Below are positions 26,501 through 40,793 of a stretch of DNA of 64,000 bases, piece by piece. Position numbers and translations under genes: made by a program. The notes beneath the pieces were generated by a model that was given only the letters and a program-made list of their open reading frames with translations, was not told the origin of the DNA and did not search any database. The first letter of the stretch is position 1; every line of letters begins with the position of its first letter. The DNA is from Glandiceps talaboti (taxonomy: Eukaryota; Hemichordata; Enteropneusta; Spengelidae), in NCBI RefSeq assembly GCF_964340395.1, contig NC_135563.1, positions 16,672,151 through 16,736,150 on the forward strand, in the 5' to 3' direction.

Positions 26501-29500
26501 TTTTGTTATTGAAAGATTAAAGGGGACGAGTTCCTAATATCACACTGCACTTTCTTTAGAATTGGAGTAATGTTAATCACATTAAACATTTTCAATCAGT
26601 ATATATAACAATACAGTATAAACGAATAATTGGACGTACTGAGGATAATTATCTGAACTCCATTAGTGACATGCAATCAACACCGTAAGACTGGCCGTGA
26701 GACGAAACCCTGTCGATGTTAAAAATGTAAAATGTAAAAAAAATGGGATCTATATCATTCAGATTAACGTGGAAAGACAAGTTACACGGTGTATTAAAAG
26801 CGTTAGATAAACTACTCGTAAAGTACAAATATAACCCATCTATGGTGTCTAGGGTTACAAATATTAGCTGTTGAGGAAGTCGTTATTTGATAACATATCC
26901 ATACCAATACATATCATATGTTAGGCATAATAGTACAAAATTTTAAAAGTATGTCAAACTATCTATACAATGTCTCCCCGGTAGAAATCGCGATTCATTT
27001 ACATCACAGACGTTCTAATTTCCCCACACCATTATTTCATCGCTGAAAGACATTGTGATTTGATGATAAAGATCACAGTTTTCAAGAATGTGACATTCAG
27101 GCACTCTTTGTGTTATATTTTTCAGAAGAGTATAATTATTTTCATTATTTTCACGGTATTTGGCGCGTGACATCACCGTACATTGGGGATTTGTCACTAA
27201 GTGTCACTACATAGATTATACGTCACCCTATTGTCTCATTATATATACATATATATTACATCGTTAGGATCGAATGATTGTCACGAAAGAGGGAGTGTTT
27301 AAGATCACTGCATACAGTGTTTAGAACCAGTAGCACAGCCGTGCTTCGTGTACCATATAATAGAAAAGCGAAACTCTACTAACTATTAAACGAATAACGA
27401 CATACTTAAAGTTCAAAGCTTGTCTAAGCGGATTAAGTGATGTATTACAATATCAAGGTTATGGCAAAGAAAAGAGACCCTGTGGATTACATTACAGACA
27501 AGTTAACTACCTGAAACAGAATAGTGTTAGCCTCGTCCAACATGTTACTAAAGTTAAATTGTACATTTTATGGTATGAGCGACAAGTAAAGACACAACTG
27601 TTATATGTTAATCCCGGATCACACACAAATATGTAGCACTGTTGGTACAGTTTTTGTCGTACATGAGAATAAGATATACAGGTATTGTTAGAATGAGATT
27701 TATGTAGTATTTAAATAAGTATATAATTCTTTCTGGGCGAGATAAATTATTATTTTGCAAATCACATCTTTTGTGGTTGGAATTACCTTATGTTGGGGCT
27801 ATAAACATACCCCAATGTACTTTAAGCGAGCTGGTTCAACGCACTTCTCTATTACACAGAGGTAGGTACAATATGGTTGGCATATTCAAACAGTCACCAC
27901 CATACTACGCAGCTTGCCAACTTGTAATTGCAATGCTGATAGGTGAAGATGTCATGAAGTAGTGCGATGCTTCCCGCTGTCGTCAGTGAATTGGGTTATT
28001 GTCAATTGATATGTGACAGGAAAACTTCAATTTTCAAATTTTGCATTCGAAGTAGTTAACTCTTTAGATGCTATACTCGTATACAATGCGCACAACATAT
28101 TAATGTTCCCATGACTTCGTTCGTAAATAACACCACATAACTATAAAATACATTTAGAAGATTTGTAATCGGTCATGTTGTCGCACCAGGATACTTTCTC
28201 ATCGCCGTGACAGCGTACCGATCCACAGTTGACCTTCGGCTTTACCTCAAAGCCTCTTCGACACGGAAGAGATGTCTTAACAACTGAGAAAGTATAAACT
28301 GGCGATCATACATCTCTTAAATTAGAAACATACAAGATAACGGCAAAACCCAACTTCTAGTTTTTCGATAGGCACACCGTTCAAATAGTACTCACGGTCG
28401 TATTTCAGTACTTGATATCACTTCTGGGACTCTTTAACGTTTTACAGCATAAGCTGAGCGGTTCAAATAAAACATAAGTGTGCCGGAACGTGATTCAACT
28501 ACGAATTCTTTAAAGTTGCTAGTATGTTCATGAAGTGACGATCGATACTAGATGTTACAAACTCTGCTAGAGACAACAATATCCGATTGCGTGCTATGAA
28601 AAGACATATAATGTATCAATTTTACACTACCGAAAGATCTACATATATATATCATAAGCACAAATATGACCACCCTCGTCGTTCATGCTTTGATAGCCGC
28701 ACCCCTTACCTACTTTGTCTAATTGCATATGGTCACATAAAATTTGATTGGACTATCTGTCTGTCTAAATATATATGTAATACTCAATTGAGACATTTTT
28801 CGTCATAAGTATGAACTAATATGCAAAGAAATGATATTTCGTTGGCATAACTACTTTTTTATTAATAATCTGAGTTTTGTTTCCGTTCTTGCCTTCACTT
28901 GCCACTCACCTTAATTCGAGTTCATACTTTAATTACACCTTAGAAGTAGAAATGACGTAGTCCTACATATCTAAGCAAGCAAGCAAGGGTCAGTGATCAA
29001 TCAAAAACGTTCAAACATAGTCTGTGAATAAGTCTTAAGGATGAACGATGTCTGTCTTAAAAGTAATGCAACTATGCATACGTTTGCGCAGAATTACATT
29101 CAGTAACTTCGTGTTGCGACGGTTCGTACCCTTGTTCACGGTCACTGTGATGTTAAATCACATTAATCAGTGTGCCAAGTTGTTAAAACTAGCAGTCATT
29201 TCAAAATGAACTATAGGAGAGAAAAGACGAAATAAACCATAACAAAGTGAAGCAAACGCTCTTCAATGATTAACGAAGGTAATGGAAGTGTTAATCATGC
29301 GTATATTCTGACTCCCGATCTCTGGGACAAAATGTTGTCACTGATTGAGGAATATGTTGTTGATAATCGAACGATCAGCATAGCCTCGAGGTTCCACCGT
29401 CTCATATTAGTAGGGCATGCTCCATGACGGGTTTGGCAGGGTAAAGAAATGGAGCCTGTGATGATAGATTTAACATACAGTTCATTGGTTACTGCAAAAT

Positions 29501-32500
29501 AAACATGGCGACCACTCTTTGTCATTTTATTTTCAATAAGTCCATGATGAAGTCTGCATTTCTAAGAGCATAATACGTGTATTTTGTAAATAGTTAAACA
29601 AAGTTTCTTTACTTTGCATTTTACATGTCGATCTCCCGTAAAGCATTCACGGCATACTTACTCAACGAGCTGATTTCTCAACTTTCTTAATGTAAAATAC
29701 ACACTCAGATGTATACTAAACACCCCAGAAAGGAGTAAATTAAGATAAATTATCCCTTGACTGTTAGCCTGATATCGTAATGCTTAACCAGGAATTATAT
29801 CATCCCAGGAGGAAAAAAATGCAAATTCAATGAAACCCAGGAATCGTTCTACTATTCAACTATACATTGATGTCTTCCCCTCAAAAGAACTAGAATGAGA
29901 TATCTAAAAAAACAGCCTTCTCTAGAGATCTACTGCAACCTTTGAAAGGGTTTGTTTGAAAGGGTACTGTAATTGTATTGACACTTGTATCAGTCTCATC
30001 ATTCAGGTTCGTTTGTACTTTCGCGAGCACGTCTGGTCTATACACGATCTTCTGAAAAGAAAATATATCTACCAGGCACGAATGGGTAAGGAATTATGTG
30101 GCATGCTTTAGAGTTTATGTAATGCAATTCACCGCATTATCTCATTACGAGTCAATTTTATGCACTGAAAGGTGTTTCGTTATAGAAATATGTACTGAGG
30201 TAATCTGTGCATAGGAGCATCATCACAGTGAGGGACGACGATAATGTAATTACAAATGGAAAGTAACGTAATTACAATTACCTATTATGAATTTATAACA
30301 ATGTATGAAAGGTTAATAATCTGATGAGAAAAATGTTTTCATGGCTTTATTCTGGCAGAATAATTTGTAGGCACGTCCGTACGTTGTTGAGATGACCTTA
30401 TCCTAAGTAAAGAATGTTATGCAAGAAAAAGATGATGCACACGAGCTGTAACAGTGTTACATATGAAAGTGTTACATAATAACAAGATGATATTAGCACG
30501 CGAACTATTATTAATAAGTAGATTTCCCAGTGAAGTATGGCTACTTAAAAACCTGGCACTGCCACAACATATTATTCTATGATAAAAGCTATGTGATGTC
30601 ACAAGAGGTTGTATAGCAACAGTAATGTCACAACTATTCAATGCAAGCAAATAGCTTAATGAAAACGGAAAGCCTCATTGTCACAGTTGCAGCAGAGCTT
30701 ATTTTCTCTCCAGCAGTTGTCCAAGTTTTCTATATCATAATGAATTTTGATATACAATAGTTTATCTGGGTAATACTTTCCACCTGACACATGTCACACC
30801 AGGTTATATAGTGTTAGTACAGATAGAGCATATCATCAACATCTAGCAGTCATTATTTTTGCAACGAAAAGAACATTTCAACTTCTAGGTATATGCCATC
30901 AACCATACAACCGTACGTTGTTTATTATGTAGGGCTTCTGATTAAACTTGTACAAGTTTGGACGAGTATTTATACCTATTTATATTGAGAATATTTTAAG
31001 GACGCAACGTTATGACTATTTGTCAGGTTCTAAAGGTTGTAACTGTTTAATTATTGAAATTTAAAGGGTTTCGCGTTAATGCTAATAGTATCTACATGAG
31101 TTTTCTAATGTTCTTGCCTATTTGGGTTTTTTTGACATTCGATGGGGAGCTTGGTTTGAAGAAACATTGTAAATGCTATTGTATCTGTTGTCACGAACAG
31201 TAGATGTATAATACCTTTCTAAATAATTTCTGAGTCATTGTATCGTATAACCTAGTTTTGTTGGTTACAGCTGTATCAAATCTCTTAACTGAAGACAGAT
31301 TTGTCACAACGTGTGGATAGCTCTCAGAGAAAGTCACAGCAGGGCAAATGGCAGCTAGGTCGACGTCTTTAAACTACATAATTGGATAAAGTGAGTGAAA
31401 GGCGCGGACAAGATGGTGGAAAACCAATTACTGAGTACAAAGAATTGCTTTGGTGAATGTTGACAATTTATGTCAACTGACTGTATTTTTCACGGACGTC
31501 TGTCGTTATACTTGTAATTTTGTTTTCCTTGCGTCGTTCTATTTAAGCATAATACCAGTATCAAACACTCTCTTTACATCTAGACTCGTGACAAATGGAT
31601 GGCTGAAGACGCCATAGTCTTTATCTTAAAAGTAATTTTGAATTCGAAAACAGCTATGCGTTTTTGTAATAGCCAGGATAATTTGTATAAAGACAGACTA
31701 ATGCGATATAAAAAAAGCTTCATTCGCTTCGTCAAATGAAACTTACAAATCATGTAGAATAAAGATACGTGCTCGTTCATTACTTAGAAGAGTTTGTTAT
31801 TTATAAATTAATCATAATTTATACATTTTTCTGAAATCTTATTATTTCGAAATATTGATACATGCTAAGGACCTGGTATTATTTGTGTGTCGTAATAATA
31901 CATGTCTATTAAATAAGAATAAGAATGAATGATTCGAACTAAGTAGTGTATTTAACCATAAAATGGGTGCATATTTCGTGATTGTGGAAATTAAAACATT
32001 ATGGTTAGTATGCAGATTTTAGAAGTTTTCTAAGTATGGATAACGGTCTCCATTAATTCTCATGACTTATACATAATTGTGTTTTATGAATTCGATTTGG
32101 TGGGGATGAAGTGCATCTTTTAAACATAATGTCAGAACAAAGTCTTCGGATGGCAATGAATCGTGACTATTGTACGCAACTGTTTATCTTCATCCTATGG
32201 CCATGGTCTCTTGTGCTTTTTCCTTAAAACGTAGCATTTACCATACGTGATACATGATGTAGTATTAACACACCACAGGCTATGTTGGCAGCTACTGATG
32301 ATATGCAGACTATAAAAATTGTAAAAAGTGTATATGCCATGCACACATCATGACTCATTTTACTTAAGTACTTGGGAAAGGTACCGCTTTGGCCTTACAT
32401 TGAGAGCGCTCAATCATTTGTGACTATTGGTGATGCAGCTAACATTCATGAAAACCAGCTTGGGTATAGCTTTTAGCAATACAAACAGGATGGTACATAT

Positions 32501-32902
32501 GATACCTGTTATAAAAACACTTCACAGTTTTAGTCCAGCTTAGTTTTCCCCATAAATACCAAGATGATTACTATCGCCCCAAATAAATCGCATATGATCA
32601 AGAAACTGTTACAACTATTCAGAATACGATGGCGTCATGTGACTTGAACGTAGTTGTTATGTTTCAAAAGGGAATATTTATTGACAATTACTGCACTGAA
32701 TATCCATATATAAATCGTGAACAAATACCGAGCATTACTGACCAAAATAAATCATCTTGTTGAGCTGACCCAGCTAAGATTTAAAGTATCGATCATTCTG
32801 ATCAAATGAAGTATTAAATATGTTATTTAAAGTATAGAAATATATTGACATTACTGATTGCAACACAGGCAAATACGTTTTTGTAGTAAATGCAGATGAC
32901 AA
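23581..32902. other. Intron interior, nothing recognised
   Basis: More than 9 kb of unique AT-rich intron without large microsatellites, unlike the rest of the intron. Short frames (for example minus 29525-29295) are at chance length. Confidence 0.5.
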
Positions 32903-32971
32903 CATGTATGTATGTATGTATGTATGTATGTATGTATGTATGTATGTATGTATGTATGTATGTATGTATGT
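32903..32971. repeat. (ATGT)n microsatellite left of repeat copy 2
   Basis: About 69 bp of nearly pure ATGT that end exactly where the 95-bp repeat begins. Confidence 0.97.
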
Positions 32972-33065
32972 ACTCAAATGTATGTTTATGTCTAATACTT
33001 TTTTGAAAGTGTTGTTGCATGTCAGTTTACTCGTATGTGAGTATATGAGTTTGTATGTATGCATG

Positions 33066-33068
<3 letters not shown>
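32972..33068. repeat. Dispersed 95-bp repeat, copy 2
   Basis: This is the second copy of the repeat at 20341-20433, here between two (ATGT)n tracts. Copy 1 has a microsatellite only on its right. Both lie in the receptor intron, 12.6 kb apart and in the same orientation. Confidence 0.9.
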
Positions 33069-33118
<50 letters not shown>

Positions 33119-33135
33119 ATGTATGTATGTATGTA

Positions 33136-33177
<42 letters not shown>

Positions 33178-33186
33178 CGTGTGTGC
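33062..33186. repeat. (GT)n(ATGT)n(GT)n microsatellite right of repeat copy 2
   Basis: GT, then ATGT, then GT again, ending with GTGCGTGCGTGTG. The order resembles the tract next to copy 1. Confidence 0.97.
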
Positions 33187-34924
33187 AGTGTTATTAATGT
33201 AGGGAAGTTTTCACTGAAATGGGACAGACGTTTTATCCATGACTACTTCACAAAGCCTTAATATGACTCTAAACGATGCCTCAAGTGAACCCGTTGAGAG
33301 TGGAAGTACATCCATTACCAATAAGTTCTTTGGACAACTTCATTGCGTGCAATGATATATTTACATTTAAATGATTAGTGTCTACAGGACCAGTCAAGGC
33401 AGTACACGTATATATATGAATACAGATAATTTGTTCTTTATATGATTACTCAAGTGTGAATTCACAGCATCTACTGAAGTGGCCAGATCAAATAGGTATA
33501 GAGGTCTTTGGCATTGAGATTTAAAGCTCATAATAAAATCCCTTTACCCGGCCTCAAGAACCTGTCCATACCAATTTTGCAATTTGGTCGACTATACATC
33601 ATTGTCGTTATGATGGTTGTTCGACATTCAGATTTAAAAGCAATGCTATATTCGTGTTCACATTATCCTTAAAAACATTGTTTTCCTGTATTTTGGATTG
33701 GTTGTGCACGACGTGTAGTAAACGCCATTAATTTTGGTTAATTGAACAAGACGGAAATCAGGTAACAGCTGAATTTACCAATCAGCGCTGTACTATACAA
33801 TGCAATGTTCCCAAAGTGATGCTCTGAATCATGTCATTCATTGGGTTCTGCGATTGGCCAAAGTACTTTGGCTACTATTTAATGACATTCCCCCATCTAT
33901 GACAGGAGTCACGTTTCAAGTAAGAATCTTCTTCAATTATTAAACAGCTACAGGTACCGAAGTGCTCCTCTGTGATTACTTACGAACATATACTCTAATG
34001 AAGTGTTCCCCTGTGATATTTGGTCGCTGTATATCATACAATAGACAAGACAGAAACATTGTTACCTGACATTAAACATTGGCCATCTGCAATGTAGGTA
34101 ATACAATTAACCTTATTCCCGACAGAATGTATGTCTGTGTTATAAATCGTTGGTAATGTTTATAAATCAAGATAGCGCTGATTCAAGCATTTGCGAACTA
34201 GTTCGTTTACACCTAACGCGTTTACCACCAAATAATCATATTTGTTATATACATGTGGTTAATAACAAGAAAGTTTGTCATTTTACAATGTTTGATCACT
34301 ATCGTCTGACATTTGTAATTTTGTACAGAATAGTTGGATTAAAAACGCCACGGAGGCAACATTTACCATAGATAATTGAGTATAAAGTGATAACAATGTT
34401 ACATGGTGGTGCTTTTGACTATCAAACTGGAGGCTTAACCTCATGGTATCACACCGTAGTATGAAAAGGTATAAATTCCTGTGAAATGTTGATATATAAG
34501 TTTATTAAACCTACAGAGAATATGATAATGCGTAATTGTCCATTTCATACCAAATAACTCGAACTATTTATTTTTAAGTTTCTAGAAATACTTTGTTTTC
34601 TTTGAAATAGGATGTACAAGGTTGATAAAAAGAACGCATAACTATCAATACTAAGTATGCTGTGTTTAAACACATCAGCAACACCCAATGTACCTTGTTA
34701 CTTCGGACATGCAGTATACTGGTCAACCTCAGAAGTACTAAGATTGAATGTATTCCACTGGTTCTGTTGATTTAGAGAATCACAGAGGACATTGGAATGC
34801 TTCGTCGAATAAACATATAAACATGATGAACATTGCTTGAAATTGAACGCCACAGCCTCAAGACATTATTTTTCTAAAACAAATATACTATGTTCTAACG
34901 TAAGTCATATGTGTTTTTAGCAGG

Positions 34925-35835
34925 TCAAATTGTTGAGATAAGGTTACATTTAGATCTAAATGAGTTATTTTGACGAATCAATGATTTCATGATACCACTA
35001 GCTTTCGGGGGTATTTTAAGGATCATGATAAATAGTCTACTATTCGGTATGCAAGATAGTATATTTCTGATTTGGGTTTCCAATTCCTTGGCAAATGTGA
35101 TCAATTTTACATCATGATCTTCCAGTTTTTGGTTATCTCTCTCAAAACTTACACTTTGCAAATGAAATTACTGCAAAAGAATAATTGTTATCCAAGATAT
35201 TTGAAATGTTGCATTAGTATCACCATAATATCAAAAACTGTAAGAAAATAAAAAACAGAAAATAGATCAGAAGGTGTTCTTTATAAACCATAAGCCACTG
35301 AATAACTATTCCCCGTTTGCATCGCTTCAAAAACAAATACAAAATGGCAAATATCATATACAATATACTGTCCTCAAGCTGATCTAACCAGATTTTACAA
35401 TATGTCTTTAATTGCTTTGACCTGACATTTATCGTCAGGCTCGTTATATCTTCAGTTTGAACTATTATTCAGGAGATTATTAAAGATGAACTCCAGTAAG
35501 AAGACATTATTGACAAATTAATGACAGTGCCAGCTTACTGACCCCAATATCATTTCTACATGACAGCATTACCTGATTCTGACTTTATCCATTGTTTACA
35601 ATGATATGAATGTATAGAGAAAATAACTCTAAATGTCCACCTCTGTGAAGGTCAACGAAGGCATCAACTTGTTCAGAATCTCAATTAATTTCGGATCTGA
35701 TTTTTTCGGTACCATCAAAGACTCAGTCGTCTCCTCCTGTCTCAGTGGAATACTTGTTTTATCTGTTATAAAGCATCTTAATATTTTCAAAACTAGCAGA
35801 GCTTCATCTATAACCCCGATGAAATGAAACTGCAT
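34925..35835 (-). pseudogene. Possible gene remnant: two coding-like frames on one strand
   Basis: Two minus-strand frames, 35835-35629 (about 68 codons) and 35161-34925 (about 78 codons), lie about 470 nt apart. Both have protein-like composition. The first is preceded by an acceptor-like TTAAATGCAG, the second by a good one (TTATTCTTTTGCAG) at about 35176. After that second acceptor the first in-frame triplet is TAA, so the pair does not splice into one open frame. It could be a decayed gene or coincidence. The family is not recognised. Confidence 0.18.
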
Positions 35836-38800
35836 TTAAGGTTCAGTCTAACTGCATGTTTAGAATTCAAGACTCCCTTGAATTATTGTGCAAACTCGTT
35901 AGTGTATACATTCAAGTGTTCCATCCGAAACGTGAGGTAACTAAGAGTTTGAATGTAGGACATGTCTTCCTCACATTGTTTAAAGTGACACCAAATGTAT
36001 GATTATATCATGGCCGACATATAGTCAACAATTTCTTACTGTCATTTTAATTCTCAGTATTGGAGGTTTGCCATTATGATCTCTTAATCGGTAATTCATT
36101 AGTTAGGGAATTATACAACTTAGTAATCGATATACCCCGTGTCTGGTCGCTAAAAGTATCGATCGATGACTACTTCATTGTTCTGTAGATTCGGTCGAAA
36201 CTATAAGCTTTCTTTCTTAGAAAAAAAAGGCTGCAGGTATAATTGCGAACATTAAACTGTCATATGATATCGCAATTAGAAGTTGTCTTTAGAATTTCAG
36301 AACAACCTACGAGATATAGGTATACCAAACATTCATCTGTCGAATGGATACATTATAGATGTACTTCTAATGGATTGATTACATTATTAAGACTATGTTA
36401 TCGTGATCAGCACTATAATTAAAACCCATTCCATTAGAGGATAGTTTTCGGATGAATGGGTTCACGATTAGCGTCCCTTTCTTTTGAATACAATGGATGT
36501 GCTTGAATTATCCCCTGAAGGGCAAAGATCACTGTACAATGTTTAAACTAAGCATCATGAACCGAGCTGTGAAAATAGAATTCAGATACTATACAACTCT
36601 TTGCGGCATTCACAATAACCTCTAAAGATCTACATATTCTAGCCTTGGTCAATACTTGATAGATAACATCAACCATGACGTTTCATCGAGTCCCAATTCT
36701 TGGTTAGTTTCTACCATTCATTTTGTGCAGTTTTGTTATAAAAACACTCAGTGTCTAATAATTGATATCCCATCAGACATTTTTAACATTGTCAAACAAC
36801 ATCTGAGCCATATATGGTAGGACGAAATGACGCATGCGTAGTTAAAAGTTCTGCTAAAAACAAGATGGTGGCAATCAAAGAAGGAAGTAGTGGGAGGTTT
36901 TGGCGATTGTGTGAATAGGGAAAAGAAGACTTTCATGAAGAGCAAATATTCTAAACTACTGATTCATTATGCAATGGTAGATCTAGAAAGAACAAGTGTG
37001 ACATGAAACATGACGGCACTTAATTGTAGATATGCGATAAAATGTGATTTCCAAAGTGTACAATTATTTTACAAAAATACAAACAATTATATTCATCAAA
37101 ATCTCCCTCAACTCTTTCTGGAATTGTACTATTCAAGCTCGTAAAAAACACAATGCAACACGGCGAATAGCGATGACATATTGTTGACATTTGTATTTTC
37201 TCATTGGTTATACATTTTCTTCACGGTGATTATAGAGTGACAAGCTATTCAACATTGTCTTCGTATACAATGGACAACCGCGAAAAGTATGCAGTGATTT
37301 ATACCTTCTTCTCAGTGTTAACTTCTAATGAATTCATTACATTTCCATAAAGACAGAAACAATCTTAAAGTTCAATAACGTTGGTCCTAAATCATACAAA
37401 AAAATGCAATTTCATGATCACATATCGCGTATTATTCTACATACTATGCTTTGATATGCAAATCATTATTATTTGTCAAAACGTTCTCACGTTTATAAAC
37501 ATGCAATGGAAATTAGTGTTTGAATTATTCTTATTCAAAAGGACCGCATATGAATTTTATGGGAAATTAAGGGGAAATATTCATTCGATGTCTCATTCTT
37601 TAACCTTGAGAGGGTAAATGTTATATGAATGAGATAATTCACAACGATTTATGAATCTCTTCAAGCAAATCTGATTGATAAAAAACATTCTTAATTCCTT
37701 CTGTTCTGGGTTGTCTTGACAGTCATGTTTAGTTGTCTATATACAGACGTATTCACATTATTCACATCAGTGTTTCAAATCACATTGTGCATTGAAATGT
37801 AATTTGTAAATATTATTAAATTGCTAAATATTCGCTGTTGACCAGCGTCATTAAATCCGAAAAATTAACACGTTTATATCATTGGTTATATACAACTAAG
37901 ATTGAAATCTATGATTTATGGTTTCAACTTAAAGATTAAACACTGTACCCCCCCCCCTTGTAATTGATACAATCATTCACTATTCAGTCCCCTTCACTTT
38001 GTTTGCGTTTTCGCCACTGACTACATGTATATAGCACCTGTTTACTACCAATATAGTTAAAACAACCATTCTTGTTAACATTATACGTAACCAATCAATA
38101 TCCACGCATGAATTACCTTGTGTAACAAAGGAACATAGGACCATATAAAATGGACAAACCTGAACTGCTTTAAAGTGGGCGTAAGTACCTGGCTGTTAAA
38201 TATAGACACGGGTTTGTTAGACTCTTATGCCTATGTTGATGTAAGTTCAATATTGGTTGTATAGCCTGCCAACTTTCATTACGTAAATCGCCGAGGACCT
38301 AGAGTATCATGGCCCCGTGGACACCAAGCAAACGTAGAAGCATATACTTTCATGTCATAGAATCAAAGCTTGTACACAAGTGCAATGGTCAATGATGAAT
38401 ATCAAGTGACTCCATTGTCTATTTTTGCTGTATCTGTATACTAGTATCCAGGCATTTGTTTTTCTGAGTGCTAAGCCATGTAATTGGTAAGCTATTATTT
38501 AGAAACAGATACTGAGAAGGAACACATAATTATACGAACATTTCAAATTAAAAAATACTGAATTTTAACCCGTTGTTGCAAATGCGTACACGATAATCGC
38601 GACAACACCGTACCTCTGGCATAGAATCTACTCAACGTAAAACATGTACTCAGTACACAGTATTATCACGTCGATTACGAAAAGTTACTTCAATGAACAC
38701 AAATATATTAACAAGAGAACTTAACAGAAAATAACTCTTTACAATATAGAAATGGGGTCACACTTTGTAATGATACAAAATTGTAAGGGCATTACTTCAT

Positions 38801-39362
38801 ATCGATCAAATTATTTGCTGCTAAAGTGTTCACACTGAATGTTTTTATTGTTTGGAACAATTACCATGGTAAGTGGTAGTCACGTGCTGCTAAAATATGC
38901 TCAATTTGGTTTCGTAATGACAGTCCATTTATGAATAAATGTGTCCATTTAAAGTGTAGTTACTGTATCGATCACTTGTCGACAAAAGCATACTTGCCAA
39001 CATACCAGACAATAAGTATTTGCTTTAGCTTTTTAAAATTTTAAGGTTAGTCGATTTCATGAGGACAATTTGGCTAAATAATGTGTCGTGTTTTATTACG
39101 TTCAGTTTGATTAATACAATGATTGCAGGCCAATACAAATCGTGATTTTTGGAAACACGTTGAAGTGTTTCAATTCTTAGATAAAGTAATCATATTCATA
39201 GAAGCTAGCTATTTTCACTGTTATTTAGCGTGTTCCTCCTCGTTCTTTCTGCCAGCACATTCCGACGTTTCAAACTTGCATGTACTTTCCGTTCTATAAA
39301 TATAACATAAGGATTTATTACATCTTAATTATTATCCGCTCTTATTTTATTCCTGTTTAGAT

Positions 39363-39400
39363 TCATGACGAAGGTTCTCTGAGCAGGACCGAAACGTTGA
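39363..39400 (+). mobile_element. Penelope-like/hammerhead-type terminal fragment
   Basis: The motif TGACGAA, a six-pair stem GGTTCT (39373-39378) with AGGACC (39385-39390), then GAAACGTTG resembles the hammerhead-ribozyme core found in terminal repeats of Penelope-like elements. The C that should precede TGA is replaced by A and there is one extra A before stem II, so cleavage activity is unlikely. An antisense-like echo, CCGACGTTTCAAAC, lies near 39261-39274. No reverse transcriptase is present. Confidence 0.45.
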
Positions 39401-40449
39401 ATTAAATGATTAAAATTCAATCAAATTCATAGCAAGATCATGTTATTTCATATCAAACTCCTGTGCCTTCCTACGCAGAGTGCATTCTGTGTAGTTGAAC
39501 TGGTCTCCGTTTATTCACTGATCAAACCCAGTAGCTAGTGTTAAACACATAATGTTGTACAATTTCTCTCTACTATAAAAACGCAAATGATTTTCCCCTT
39601 ATTTTAATATCATACCAGAGAAATGGCGTTGTTTGTCAGATTTTCAAGAAAATGGTTTTTATTTTGCTGCATGCAGTATACCATATTTGTTTGACCTCTA
39701 CTATACCGGTAATCATGGTAAAAGTTAAACTCGGATTGCATTTTCATCGATATAATTGTTTTTGAGGGGTCAACCAATATTGCCTATGAATCAGACACTG
39801 TTTTACAATCACGCGACCTTGTTTTTCACTCGTGCTCGAAACAATTTTCCATATGTTTTTGCACAAACCATATGTACGCAATTATTACAAGCGGTGTCTT
39901 TAATCTGTGGATATTTGTAGAGTATACCTGGATGCTGTGTTTAAATGTAAAGGTATTCGTAACAGCCTTACTGGTCTTATTTATTTGTGTATAATAAACA
40001 GCATATGCTTTAATCTCTCACTTTTTGATAATAACACCTTGCCCTTAGGCAATGCAACGGCTGAGATATTTAACGGCAAACACGAATGGTGCATGTGATA
40101 AATACATAATGTGGAGACGACGTAACAATGGACAGAACCTGCGCTGGTACTGAAAAATGCATCAATATCAAATTTCCCTACATAAAAAGTTTATGAAACT
40201 CAAGCATGAAGGATTTAGATGTGTTGCATCAGTGACTTGACCCTTGCCTTTTAACAGAGGGTGTTTGAGTATTCCGCTGAGTTTCAAAATGATAGTCAGA
40301 TAGAATATCAAATTGACAACTCTGTCAACATAAAGATTGGATACCATAGTGCTGCAATGAGTCATTGGGATTGAAGACTTTTCGCATTTTCTAGAAAAAT
40401 GCACGATACGATGACTTTGTATTATACTATAGATATTATAGTACTATAT

Positions 40450-40450
<1 letters not shown>

Positions 40451-40528
<78 letters not shown>

Positions 40529-40571
40529 TGACGACAGAGAGACAGGCAGAGAGAGAGACAGACAGACAGAC

Positions 40572-40604
<33 letters not shown>

Positions 40605-40662
40605 TAGATAGACAGTGACGACAGAGAGACAGGCAGAGAGACACACATAGACAAAGATAGGC

Positions 40663-40721
<59 letters not shown>

Positions 40722-40793
40722 TAGACAGATTGATTGGTTGGTTGGTTGGTTGGTTGGTTGGTTGGTTGGTTGGTTGGTTGGTTGAAAGATTGA
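40451..40793. repeat. Compound microsatellite (AG)n, (GACA)n, (TTGG)n
   Basis: The order is (AG)n to 40525, (GACA)n around 40556-40604, (CAGA)n around 40661-40722 and (TTGG)n at about 40735-40784. A 27-bp word starting AGTGACGACAGAGAGACAGG occurs at 40527 and again at 40614, showing internal segment duplication. Confidence 0.97.

Noticed and set aside
40735-40784. CRISPR-like regular repeat
   Set aside because: The units are 4-bp TTGG without spacers; it is an ordinary microsatellite in animal DNA.
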